Source of the DNA: Batillaria attramentaria
Taxonomy: Eukaryota; Mollusca; Gastropoda; Batillariidae
Direction of reading: 5' to 3'
Assembly: GCA_018292915.2 (NCBI GenBank)
Contig: JACVVK020000391.1
Location: 225,001-289,000, forward strand
Length of the DNA: 64,000 bases
Shown: piece after piece, positions 49,841 to 58,479 of the stretch
Layout: each line of letters begins with the position of its first letter
How positions within the stretch are numbered: the first letter of the stretch is position 1
Notes under the pieces: model-generated
Database searches by the model: none
What the model saw: only the letters and a program-made list of their open reading frames with translations
What the model was told of the DNA's origin: nothing
Position numbers and translations under genes: made by a program

Positions 49841-51614
49841 GCCAGGGGCAGCCTGTGTATGATGCTGCACATTATGTGTTATGTAGTTAAATGTATGTGT
49901 GTTGTGTTGATTGTAAGGCGCCCTGCGCTCCCGTGAGAGAAAGGGCGTCCCTTAAGTACCCATTTTATTTTATATTATTTTATTTATTTTTTTATTTTAT
50001 TTTATTTTTTTTATTATTATTATTATTTTTTTTTTTTTTGGGGGGGGGGGGGGGGGGGTTGATGTATTAAGCTGTCCAGATGCAGATTTTGATTTTGAAC
50101 TACAGGCATTGCCGTGATTTTGAAGTTGCTCCCATGTGACAGTTGTTTCCCCTTGCAGACAGCAGGATCCTCGCCTGTGGATGCACGCCCTCTCGTACTT
50201 CGCGCAGCGCGAGGCTCAGTGTAAGCCGCAGCTCATGGAAGTTCTGTCTCGTATCCTTACACTGGAATGTTAAAGTATAATTGATGGCAAGATGGAGCAC
50301 TAGGTGCGAATGTATTGAATTAATATAACACTTATATTCCAGCAAGCACTAAACGTCATGGAAGCCAAGTTAACACTTGTGTTTGGCCTGTATGCTTGAA
50401 ATAGTTGATCTTAATTATTAGTAGAGCTCTGATGGCAATACATACTGTTGTCTGACTGTATGAGGGAAAATTCAAACTCTTCTACTCAGCAATGGTTGAC
50501 TCCACTGTCAATCAGACAGGGTCCATACAGGTCATGGAATCCTGGAAAAGTCATGGAATTTGAAAATAGCTTTTCCAGGCCTGGAAAGTTATGAAATTTT
50601 CCCAAGAGTCATGAAAAGTCATGGAATTTCAGAATTTTATTGAAACCATTTTGAGCCAGACAATGAGACGGTCAGCTTGGTGATTACTCACTAGACTGTT
50701 CGCCAAATATACCTACAAACTGCCTTCCCATAAGGCTAACGGCTAACTCTGAACGTTGCTCTTGCTGACTGCGATAACTTGGATAAGCTCAGATTTTCTA
50801 CCCTCGCGTGTGTCAGTGTGAAAGAGGGCGAGGAAGTTGTCATGGAAAACAGGAGAGTTGGCCTGGAAAAGTCATGGAAAAGTCATGAATTTTTTAGACT
50901 GTGAACCTGTATGGACCCTGATTCAAAAGGGTCGAGCTCCCAGAATTCAGCCAATCGCGTCCCGTGGCATAATGAGCACAACATGAGGCATGGTCTGGCA
51001 AACGTTTTGCCAGACACTACGAGGGAAACGTGTAGTTTGATGTGAGTTAGACATGGAAAGAAAGCAGTAAGTCCATTGACGTCCTGTGAGGGAAAAGACC
51101 ATTACGTCAGCGTCTTTCATCTTGAAATCACCCCTTTTCCCATACAGTGGCATCATGGATGTACTGTGTTTTGCCAATACACGGCAGAGTAAAGGGGCGG
51201 GGTTTTGGCCTCGGAGCGTGCAGAGTGGAGTCGTCTATTGCCCACACTAGCTGACTCTTTGATGTTTGCATCACGCGAATCCAGCTGGCTCGGCGCCAGC
51301 CTGTGAAATGCTGTCACTGTGCAGGCACCTAAGAGATATGATGGTAGAGTTAGACACTACCAAAAGAGCTTTTGTGAACATAGAATTTTGGGGAGATGGG
51401 CCTTCTGATTTCCTTGACCTGTAACAAAGACATTGACAAGAAGAATCTGATGTCGCCGCTGCTGGTTATTCAAACACTGGCTCACAACTCTACAGCAACG
51501 CTGTCCGTTCTGAAGGTGAGTTGATAATTATGTGAGTGAAACTTCTGTTGAGTCTGTTTGTGTGTACTGTGAGTCGTTGCACCTGCCAAATTGTATGTAA
51601 GAGGGGATGTAAAT

Positions 51615-51664
<50 letters not shown>

Positions 51665-51776
51665 AGTTTGTGTGTGTGTGGTGTGTGTGTGTGTGAGATT
51701 GTGTGTGTGTGTGTGTGTGAGAGATTGTGTGTGTGTGTGTGTGTGAGATTGTGTGTGTGTGTGTGTGTGTGTGAGA

Positions 51777-51816
<40 letters not shown>

Positions 51817-51887
51817 TTGTGTGTGTGTGTGTGTATGGTGTGTGTGTGTGGGTGTGTGTGTGTGTGTGAGATTGTGTGTGTGTGTGA

Positions 51888-51932
<45 letters not shown>

Positions 51933-52431
51933 AGATTGTGTGTGTGAGAGATTGTGTGTGTGTGTGTGTCTAAGTTTCAGAATTTAGATTTTTGTTTTGT
52001 TTTTTAGTCCTCTGGGCTGAACTGAGCTGGTCTGTTTATTGAAACCACCACCATCACATTCATACAGGAACAGCCTTAGCACATTGTAAGTGGCAATTTT
52101 CCCCCGTCATTCAAGGGGCTTAGTGCTTTAATTATGAGACACGGTGGGTGGGTGTGCAGGACTACATCATTCGGCGCCTGCAGATGGAGCAGGACCAGAT
52201 GGCGGAGGACGTGCGTCTGATACGTCAGTACCAGGAGGACACCGCCAAGAAACGGGCCCAGATCCACGAACTTCAGACATCGTTAGTCACACTTACACTT
52301 TACAGCATTCTTTGTCACACACTCTCGCCCAGTCACGTACACATGCATGTACACGCTTGCTGAAGCATACACTCACATGGAAACACACATTGGCACATAC
52401 ATTCAGATACACAGGTGCGAGCATGCATCTG

Positions 52432-52476
<45 letters not shown>

Positions 52477-52581
52477 AAGCATACACACATGGAAACACAC
52501 ATGGGCTCATACATTCAGGCGCACATACACAAGTACACACGCATGCATACGCGCACGCACGCACATGCACACACATGCATG

Positions 52582-52630
<49 letters not shown>

Positions 52631-52722
52631 AAGCATACACACATGGAAACACACATGGGCTCATACATTCAGGCGCACATACACAAGTACACACGCATGC
52701 ATACGCGCACGCACGCACACAC

Positions 52723-52768
<46 letters not shown>

Positions 52769-54939
52769 AAGCATACACACATGGAAACACACATGGGCTC
52801 ATACATTCAGGAGCACATACACAAGCACACACGTATGCATGCGCGCACGCGTAAACAACTGAAGCATGTACACACATTCAATGCACACATACAAATGCAT
52901 TTTATGTGTGTGTTTTTTTTTCTTATCACTCTCACGTCCGAATTTCTTGTCTCGGCAGGGCGAAGATTTTCCAGGCATCCAAGTGCAATATTTGTAACCA
53001 CACCCTCGAGTTGCCATCCGTCCACTTCCTGTGTGAACCACACTCCTACCACCAGCAGTGAGTCATATACCTCACCATATCTACAGCCCCGTGGAATTTT
53101 GACATCCGTGGATTTTGAGAATAGCGCAAAAGAAGTGTACGATGCATAACATAACAGCGCCATTTTCAAAATCCAGTTACATCAAAATTATTATGACGTT
53201 GATGTATGTCCACCATATTTAATTATTTTAATATCAATTGTTGAAACTATTATTGTTTGAAAAGGAAAGGGTAATGACTGCGAAGTGGTTACAAGTTAAG
53301 CGACATAAAAGGGACAGAAACCACTTAACTTTCGCTACTGGACAACGTTTTGGCTATTGCCTTCCTCAGGACACAAACAAATTTGTTTGTGTCCTGAGGA
53401 AGGCGAAAGCCGAAACGTTGACCTGTGCCGTCCTTTATTATTGCTTGCTTGAACAGTGTTCAGTCTTTCCACAAAGTGTTTTTGTTTTATGTGATCGAGT
53501 CTGCAGTATGTTTTCAGAAGATTGCAATGGTCAGTGCCGATGGCAAGATGTGCTTTATGATTTTGAGAAATCGTGTTCATAAACTGGAATGTGATTGTGT
53601 GTTGCAGTTGCTTTGAAAGCTACGCTGAGAATGACACGGAATGCCCTGCTTGTGCTCCAGAAAATAGGTTAGGGTTGACTCTGTGTGTGTGTGTGTGTGT
53701 GCACGCGCACGTGCGCATGTGTTGGGGGGGGGGGGGGGGGGCCCATTGATTGCTGCCAACACCGCGCGTCAGAAACCCCATCAAAAAAGTATGACAGCAC
53801 AACATGCTCAGCATAGCACAGCGCTCAAGGCGTTAACCTTGTGATATGCGCTTTGGTCTGTCCAACTTACGACCTTGTGGTTGATTCCCTAGGTAGACAG
53901 GAGCGGGATACTTTATTTTCAGAATCACAGTCAAACATCTTTATTATTTCACATCTTGCCTTGCGTACACATCGAGTGTGTATTCTGAAGACCCCATGTT
54001 CTTGTTTTGGAAAAAAAGAAGACCTACTGACTAAAATGGAACTAAGTATGCATGCATGCATGCACACGCACACAAAAAGAAGGGGAGCGGTGGGGGTGGG
54101 GGGTGGGGGGGGGAGGAGAGCGAGAGAGATCACTGTTAACATGTTTGGTTGTTTTTTTTTGCTTTGCAGAAAATTCATGGACATCATTCGAGCCCAGGAA
54201 CAGACGAGAGACATCCATGAGTCCTTTCATAATCAGGTGAGTCACGGAGGTTCCTGTTGCACCGTCAACGTCGGCTTTGTCATTGACTCGGTGATTGCGT
54301 GAACTGATTGCTGGTGATGACATACCACTCACTATACATGTACAACAATAACCAGTTTAAAATCATGCTGTAAAAGAGAAAGATGAATACATGTCTAGAA
54401 CAGCCAGTTTTCCCTTTTCACTTAGCAGGCTACCGGACAGGTTGAACAGTACATGGGTTCGTGCGATGAGACGACAGTGATCATTTCAGTGTTACAAAGA
54501 TCATAAAGGATGAGTACCTGTTTAGAATAGCCAGGGGAGCCGGGGTGGCCGAATGGTAGAGCGTTGGACTTCTGATGCTCGGGTCGTGAGTTCGTATCCC
54601 GGCTGGGGCCATATATTTGTGCTGGCTTTTTCATCGTTGCCCCGTCTTTGATATCACCCGTGTGTGGTGGAAAAGGACGTTAAACCCCCAAACACCCACC
54701 CACCCTAGGATAGCCATGTTTCCCATATCTCTGGCAGGCCACCAGTGGGTCTAATTGTACATGGGTTTGTTAAACAAGACAAATCGTTTCCTTCATACAG
54801 GTATAAACCTACTTTACATGCGCTTCTTTTTTCTTTTCTTTTTTTCCTCTCACAGTTGGAACGCGCCCCAGATGGCTTCGCTGTTGTGGCGGATTATTTC
54901 GGCCGCGGCCTCTTCAACAAACCAAAGGGAAGCAAGTAG
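35269..54939 (+). CDS. VPS11: Vacuolar protein sorting 11, HOPS/CORVET core subunit and RING E3
   Basis: Twenty-seven exons: 35269-35283, 35779-35853, 36239-36412, 37417-37467, 38292-38357, 39104-39201, 39874-40015, 40579-40668, 41407-41543, 41771-41912, 42505-42584, 43239-43392, 43809-43955, 45362-45553, 46146-46251, 46579-46709, 47399-47482, 47686-47736, 48646-48734, 49479-49553, 50159-50250, 51430-51515, 52160-52281, 52959-53057, 53608-53667, 54170-54236, 54856-54939. All phases match, giving 902 residues (human about 941). The N-terminal propeller starts [17 protein letters not shown]. The solenoid contains [36 protein letters not shown] and [14 protein letters not shown]. The C-terminus has a coiled-coil helix, a RING-H2 domain and [16 protein letters not shown]11 scaffolds the HOPS and CORVET tethers that drive endosome and lysosome fusion. 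The first coding exon is only 15 nt. Introns hold SINEs, satellites and MITEs, but the frame is intact. Confidence 0.97.
36437..36569 (+). mobile_element. SINE A, degenerate copy
   Basis: GGTAGAGCGATAGG, GCTCGGGTTGTGAGTTC and CTGCTGGGGCCAGATATTTG match the family; the 3' tail is lost. VPS11 intron 3. Confidence 0.65.
37225..37350. repeat. (GT)n with LINE-3' flank
   Basis: A GT tract (37225-37264) followed by AAGCCAGGGGCAACCCGTGT and ATGATGCTGCACATCATGTG, the same flank found after the GT tract at 49785-49838. The microsatellite is therefore part of a dispersed retroelement 3' end. Confidence 0.7.
37640..37790 (+). mobile_element. SINE A, copy with decayed head
   Basis: GCTTGGGTCATGAGTTCATA and GGCTGGGGCCAGATATTTGT followed by the intact tail GGTGGAAAAGGACGTTAAAC. 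VPS11 intron 4. Confidence 0.8.
38876..39054 (-). mobile_element. SINE A, minus-strand copy
   Basis: Inverted copy with its head at the right end; tail motif TTTAATGTCCTTTTCCACCA on the plus strand. It ends about 50 bp before VPS11 exon 6. Confidence 0.85.
39535..39628. repeat. (TC)n low-complexity tract
   Basis: About 90 bp of CTCTCTCTGTCTCTC repeats on the plus strand in VPS11 intron 6. Confidence 0.9.
40203..40342. repeat. Two (CA)n tracts
   Basis: CA repeats at 40203-40257 and 40280-40342 separated by 22 bp (TAAACAAATGAAGAACCGCT). VPS11 intron 7. Confidence 0.95.
40884..41058 (+). mobile_element. SINE A, full-length copy
   Basis: Head GGAGCCGGGGTGGCCGAATA, box-B-like GGGTCATGAGTTCGTATCCC, tail GGTGGAAAAGGACGTTAAAC and CACCCACCCACCC. 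VPS11 intron 8. Confidence 0.92.
41069..41243 (+). mobile_element. SINE A, second copy in tandem
   Basis: Begins GGAGCTGGGGTGGCCGAATG about 10 bp after the previous copy ends, in the same orientation, so two SINEs lie head to tail in VPS11 intron 8. Its TTAGTCTTACAATG insertion distinguishes it from the first. Confidence 0.92.
42918..43243 (+). repeat. 35/37-bp minisatellite repeating the exon 12 splice acceptor
   Basis: Nine copies of GCTCCTTGTGCATCCAG; GCATCCAG falls at 42941, 42978, 43013, 43050, 43085, 43120, 43157, 43194 and 43231. Steps are 35 bp when the AG is followed by TCTTCACG and 37 bp when followed by TCATCACACG. The ninth copy is the true 3' splice site of VPS11 exon 12 (43239), and the unit includes the first four exon bases (TCTT). 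Confidence 0.95.
44391..44995 (+). repeat. 85-bp satellite, seven copies
   Basis: The unit begins ACAAATGTCCAATTACTTTC; starts at 44391, 44476, 44561, 44646, 44731, 44816 and 44901, with a terminal partial at 44986. Copies differ at only a few positions (ATTACTTTC/ATTGCTTTC, CTTTTACAG/CTATTACAG/CTAGTACAG). Because 85 is not a multiple of three, the open frames here are not genes. VPS11 intron 13. Confidence 0.97.
45139..45312 (+). repeat. Tandem triplet of a SINE A tail-like unit
   Basis: Three units of about 52-55 bp, each CTTGGTCATATGTGGTGGAA-like followed by AAGACGATAAATC and AAACATCCACCC. This matches the SINE A 3' end (TATGTGGTGGAAAAGGACG then AAACACCCACCC) without its head. Just upstream of VPS11 exon 14. 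Confidence 0.75.
46805..47197 (+). mobile_element. SINE B, full-length copy 2
   Basis: Head GGTCGGTGGTCTAGTGGTTA, box-B GGTTCGAGTCCCACTC, 3' end AAAGCGCCTATACAATACTC then (ATT)n. VPS11 intron 16. Confidence 0.92.
47889..48071. mobile_element. Pogo-like MITE G, copy 3
   Basis: TACAGTAGAACCTCGTTTGG at the left and CCAAAAGAAGTTGTACTGTA at the right. Very similar to 23495-23676, including GTTACAATGATACTGGGTTG, so the two were amplified recently. Confidence 0.88.
48564..48612. repeat. (ATC)n microsatellite
   Basis: About 14 CAT/ATC units, 33 bp before VPS11 exon 19. Confidence 0.95.
49041..49350 (+). mobile_element. tRNA-derived SINE C, full length
   Basis: Head GGGTGTGCGGTGGTCTAATA with box-B-like GGGTTTGAGCCCAGGTCGAG, body GGTTATCCGGCTTTCCTCCC, and end GGGACAATAAAGTAGTAAAA followed by poly-A. 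VPS11 intron 19. Confidence 0.92.
49710..49985 (+). mobile_element. LINE 3' end containing a GT tract
   Basis: The frame [15 protein letters not shown] and stop is the usual LINE ORF2 terminus. It is followed by a GT tract (49785-49838), AAGCCAGGGGCAGCCTGTGT and TAAGGCGCCCTGCGCTC, then a TTTTATTTTA tail and poly-G at 50040-50058. VPS11 intron 20. Confidence 0.7.
50517..50920. mobile_element. hAT-like MITE H, copy 1
   Basis: CAGGGTCCATACAGGTCATG at the left and its inverse CCTGTATGGACCCTG at the right. Multiple internal TCATGGAA motifs near both ends are typical of non-autonomous hAT elements with CAGGG termini. No clear 8-bp duplication at this copy. VPS11 intron 21. Confidence 0.8.
50930..51240 (+). 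repeat. Dispersed repeat family J, copy 2
   Basis: Matches 17955-18255 from AATCGCGTCCCGTGGCATAA to GGAGTCGTCTATTG. It abuts the MITE H copy. VPS11 intron 21. Confidence 0.8.
51617..51969. repeat. GT-rich satellite with GAGATT spacers
   Basis: 350 bp of GT tracts separated by repeated GAGATT or GAGAGATT spacers. VPS11 intron 22. Both strands are open but contain only simple repeats. Confidence 0.95.
52362..52855 (+). repeat. Compound minisatellite with CA core, four units
   Basis: Units of CTGAAGCATACACACATGG, AACACACATGGGCTCATACA, TTCAGGCGCACATACACAAG, CGCATGCATACGCGCACGC and a CA tract. Starts lie near 52362, 52471, 52625 and 52763; the spacing varies with CA length. VPS11 intron 23. Confidence 0.95.
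52959..53667 (+). other. VPS11: VPS11 RING-H2 domain exons 24-25
   Basis: The zinc ligands are C809, C812, C825, H828, H831, C834, C845 and C848, from [26 protein letters not shown] and [10 protein letters not shown]. The domain is split by intron 24 between His833 and Cys834. The third and fourth ligands are spaced C-x2-H (CEPH) where vertebrate VPS11 has C-x-H (CGH). This remains within the general RING-H2 allowance of one to three residues, so the domain should still fold. Confidence 0.85.
53343..53420. repeat. 78-bp palindrome with hammerhead-like (Penelope-type) core
   Basis: Arms 53343-53381 and 53382-53420 are inverse with three mismatches and no spacer. The central 46 bp are perfect. 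The right arm holds CTGAGGA (53394-53400), GGC-GAAA-GCC and GAAAC (53412-53416), resembling the hammerhead core seen in Penelope-like elements. The predicted cleavage triplet reads GAC rather than GTC in this arm, and the other arm has GTC but AAAAC for GAAAC. VPS11 intron 24. Confidence 0.6.
54536..54706 (+). mobile_element. SINE A, full-length copy
   Basis: Cleanest copy: GGAGCCGGGGTGGCCGAATG, GGGTCGTGAGTTCGTATCCC, GATATCACCCGTGTGTGGTG, GGAAAAGGACGTTAAACCCC. VPS11 intron 26. Confidence 0.93.
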
Positions 54940-55086
54940 GAGATTGTGGAGATTCTGCTACAGGCCCCTGCCACGTGCAGCGTCCTTTTAATGCAAACAG
55001 ATCTTGTGATAGTGTAGTGGCGAGTTCGAGATGTGGTCTATGATGACGACTATGATGATGCTGCTGATGCTGATGATAACTTGGTA

Positions 55087-55489
55087 CGGGGTCCATACAG
55101 GTCATGGAATCCTGGAAAAGTCATGGAATTTGGAAACAGCTTTTCCAGGCTGGAAAGTCATGAAACTATCTCAGGAGTCATGAAAAGTCATGGAATTTCG
55201 GAATTTTATGGAAGCCATTTTGAGCCCAACAGTGAAACGGTCAGCTTGGTGATTGATTACTGGACAGACCACCAAAAATACCACCAAACTGCCTTCCCAT
55301 GAGGCTAATGACTAACTCTGAACATTGGTCTTGCTGACTGTGAAAACTTGGATAACCTCATACTTTCTACCCTCGCGTGTGTCAGTGTGAAAGAGGGCGA
55401 GGAAGGTGTCATGGAAAACAGGAGAGTTGGCCTCGAAAAGTCATGGATAAGTCATGAATGTTTGAGACTGTGAACCTGTATGGACCCTG
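55087..55489. mobile_element. hAT-like MITE H, copy 2
   Basis: Left end CGGGGTCCATACAGGTCATG, right end AACCTGTATGGACCCTG; about 90% like the 50517 copy by eye. TTGGTA occurs immediately on both sides (55081-55086 and 55490-55495), probably the remains of an 8-bp target duplication. Confidence 0.85.
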
Positions 55490-55497
55490 TTGGTATA

Positions 55498-55783
55498 GCA
55501 CACGGCTCCACCCTGAGTGGTCACAGCGCCGAGGGAGAGGTTTTGAGGGATGGACGGATTTGCGCGTGTCATTCCGTGCAAGTTTTGGGTGTGTATGTGT
55601 GCAAGGAGCCTTGAGTTGTGTACCGCAGTCCCAGCTGGTCAGTTCCTTTAAATCCGCTCGCAACAAGGGACCATCTAGATGGCACAAACATTTTGTGGTG
55701 ATATGATTGTTCACTACTTTCGGCAGTGAGAGGATATAGTTAAAGTCTTTGTGTTTTAGTGTGTGTGGGGGATTGTCTGTTCC

Positions 55784-55819
<36 letters not shown>

Positions 55820-57068
55820 CGTGCGCATAAATGTATTCTAATGTATGTGAGTGTGAGTGTGTGTATGTGTGTGTGTGTGTGTACGCACTCCAGTGTGAGA
55901 GATAAAATGAATATATGTACATCTTTATCAGTAGAAATAGGTAACATAGTCAAGAGATGGTGAGAGAGATTACAACGTTGCTTGCTGATGCTTGGTCGGT
56001 CATATTCAACACAGAGAGAACATATGTGACGCTACGCCACGAAATGAGTCGGAAGTTACATGCAGCTGAATAGTGCAACACCCGATTTTCCGACCGAGGT
56101 GGCTATTTTGTTTCATGGGGTACGTCATTTCAACAGATCATAACTTCAAAAATAATTATCCGATTTTAATCTGGTTTTCACCATTGGATTCAGCATTAAA
56201 AAACCTGTAAGATCATATCAAAACCTCAAAAACTTCAAAAAGTGACTTCAGACTCAAATCGTGGGGGGGGCGTCACATATGTTCGTAGTGTTAATTGACG
56301 TAAACTAAACTAAACAACAGTCGCCAAAACTGTGAATTTTGTGAACAGAGAGAACAAGTGTTTGTAGAGTTACGTAGACAGAGACAAGACTTTATTGTGG
56401 TGTGAATTTTTGTCAAGTGAAAAATGAATAGTTAGTTATTTAGGACTTAACGCGCACAAGCAAAAGTGAAAAATGAAGATTTGGGTTAAAGTTCATTGAA
56501 ATGGAAGACTGTCGCTTGTAAAGCTTTAAGGCTGTGTGCCAGATAGAAGGATGTTTCATTCGGCCATTGCGACCGTTTTCTGACTGTATGGCTTCTAATA
56601 TTAGAGACATATGATGAAAGATAATTTCAGTCTTTTCAGTTACATCCACAAATGACAACAATTTTCTGAGACAGAAGCAGGAAGCTTTGATTTTTGGAAA
56701 AGTACGCTTTTTTGTTGTTTATTTCGTAGCCTGCTTTTCAGATTTTTTTGTAAGAAGAAAGAAATATTTTTTTGTTATTGTGATATTTGGTTGGCAGTAG
56801 TCTGTGGAGCACATTTCACACACTCTTTCTCTCTTCGGAATTGACTGACACTGTGAAGTGATCCTCGACTGATCGATAATACTGAACGCGATTTGTACAT
56901 TTAATGTACTGTGATAATTAATTTTTGTTATGTATTGTGTACAGGCTTTTTGTGTCAAGGGTGTGTGATTATTTGGCATTTGCCCCGATCCTAATTCAGT
57001 GTTGTTGGCAACAATTAAAATTGCTGGTTATGCCAGTGAAGTTCGCAGAAATGGTTTGTTCATGTGTA
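55498..57068. other. Intergenic downstream of VPS11
   Basis: Starts with a LINE 3'-UTR fragment (55495-55560, matching 30890-30955), then GT tracts at 55787-55815 and 55854-55881. A segment at 56525-56625 is inverted relative to 5145-5255. The rest is AT-rich with no exon-like block. A VPS11 3' UTR may occupy part of it, but no convincing polyadenylation signal was seen close to the stop. Confidence 0.45.
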
Positions 57069-57070
57069 GG

Positions 57071-57240
57071 GGAGCCGGGATAGCCGAATGGTAGAGCGTT
57101 GGACTCTCAGTGCTCGGGTCGTGAGTTCAAATCCCGGCTGGGGCCAAATAGTTGTGCTGGCCTTTTTCTCGTTGCCCCGTCTTTGATATCACCCTTACGT
57201 GGTGGAAAAGGACGTTAAATTCCCAAACACCCACCCACCC
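57071..57240 (+). mobile_element. SINE A, full-length copy
   Basis: GGAGCCGGGATAGCCGAATG, GGGTCGTGAGTTCAAATCCC, GGTGGAAAAGGACGTTAAAT and ACACCCACCCACCC. Confidence 0.92.
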
Positions 57241-57654
57241 TTGTTCATGTGTAATTGCATGCGTGTGTGTGACCATATGCTTGCAGTTGCCCTCATGCAA
57301 AGGGTAGTCACTGGAGGAAAAAAGATCATTTTGTAAACAGAAAAACACTTTATTTAGTTTGGTCTGTATTTGTTTTTTTTTTAAAGCAACAAAAACCATA
57401 ACCACACTGCTTGACAAATCATCACATCTATGTTCTAACGTCCTAGAATATATTGCAGTTTATACTGTATCAGATCTGAATCACAACACAGGGGTCAATC
57501 AAAATGGGCGGATGTTTTTCTGGTGCTATGCCAGTCCAAATCATAGCACCTTCGTTCAGCGGGGTTCCCACGCCATAGCACCGCGTTTTTACAAATTCAA
57601 AACGCTATTGCACCGGAAAAACGCTTTTTGGATTTTTAGTTGTCGTTTACTGAA

Positions 57655-58306
57655 GGCGATGTCACACCGAAAACATGTTTTATAAAACATGTTTTGAAAG
57701 GCAACACACCCGAAACATGCTTTCCGAAACAATACATGACACACGTGAAAACATGTTTTGCGAAACAACATCGAAACACGCAGAAAATCGAACAGTGATC
57801 TTTTGTGACGTCATTTTCTTTCGAACTCACGTCACTGAAAATCTGACGTATACACGCCCGCCAAACACAGCCATTTTGAAGCAACAACACTAGGCTAGGT
57901 GAGGTATTTCCCTAAACATATTTGCTTATTCTCACTTTCACTCATCCTCCATGTTAGTATTCAGTCACGGTATTTCTGAAATATATTTTACCTATTCTTC
58001 CCGCTCTGTCTTGACCTAAGGTGGCTGATGAGCCGGTGAAATTCCGGCGAAACGCGTCCCGCTACGGACATGTTGACTGAGCGGATACGGGAAGGTGTCA
58101 CTTGACACTCCGCACGGCGGCTTTCATTGGTTGAAACACAAAACATGTTTTCGGATTTTAGGGCAGGCTCTAAAACTGAAAACACGATCAAAACATGTTT
58201 TGAAAACATTGTTGTGAAGTATGTCACACGACAAAACACGTTGTTTCGCAGCGAAACATCTGAAAACAATGTTTTCAAGTGTTTTTGCCCTCTCGTGTGA
58301 CATGGC
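57655..58306. mobile_element. TIR element rich in AAACATGTTTT palindromes
   Basis: Left GGCGATGTCACACCGAAAAC and right (inverse) GGCCATGTCACACGAGAGGG form short TIRs. Both subterminal regions carry many AAACATGTTTT or GAAACA repeats in both orientations, a common pattern for transposase binding. No ORF. The middle section (about 57880-58115) lacks these motifs and carries the hammerhead-like sequence. No target-site duplication was recognised. Confidence 0.7.
58020..58063 (+). ncRNA. Hammerhead ribozyme-like motif (type I)
   Basis: Canonical core on the plus strand: CTGATGA (58025-58031), stem II GCCGG/CCGGC (58032-58036 with 58044-58048, five perfect pairs, loop TGAAATT), GAAA (58049-58052), then ACGCGT with cleavage triplet GTC ending at 58058. 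Stem I pairs 58020-58024 (GGTGG) with 58059-58063 (CCGCT) using two G-U wobbles. Stem III is the self-complementary ACGCGT, as in short-stem-III hammerheads thought to act as dimers. The motif is well known in metazoan retrozymes and Penelope-like elements; activity here is not shown. Confidence 0.75.
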
Positions 58307-58479
58307 CATGAGGCAGATTGAAAGTGGCCGTTTATCGACCAGAAACCCACTTGCACCAATACGTTACGAACGACATTGCAACGGAAAATGATAGTATAAA
58401 CAGACTCACCGGATTTTTTAGATCCACAAACAGTTTGATAACATGTAGATCCAGCACATGTGTGGCCAGTCACTACCAC

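Noticed and set aside
51536..51931. 131-residue Cys/Val-repeat frame
   Set aside because: Translation of the GT satellite, not a cysteine-rich protein.
52144..52854. 236-residue plus-strand frame after VPS11 exon 23
   Set aside because: Only the first part is the exon; the rest reads HTHTHT from the CA minisatellite and lies in the intron.
54546..54610. tRNA gene (TGGCCGAATGGTAGAGCG ... GTTCGTATCCC)
   Set aside because: The tRNA-like heads occur many times, always with the same downstream SINE body, and lack a matching acceptor stem.
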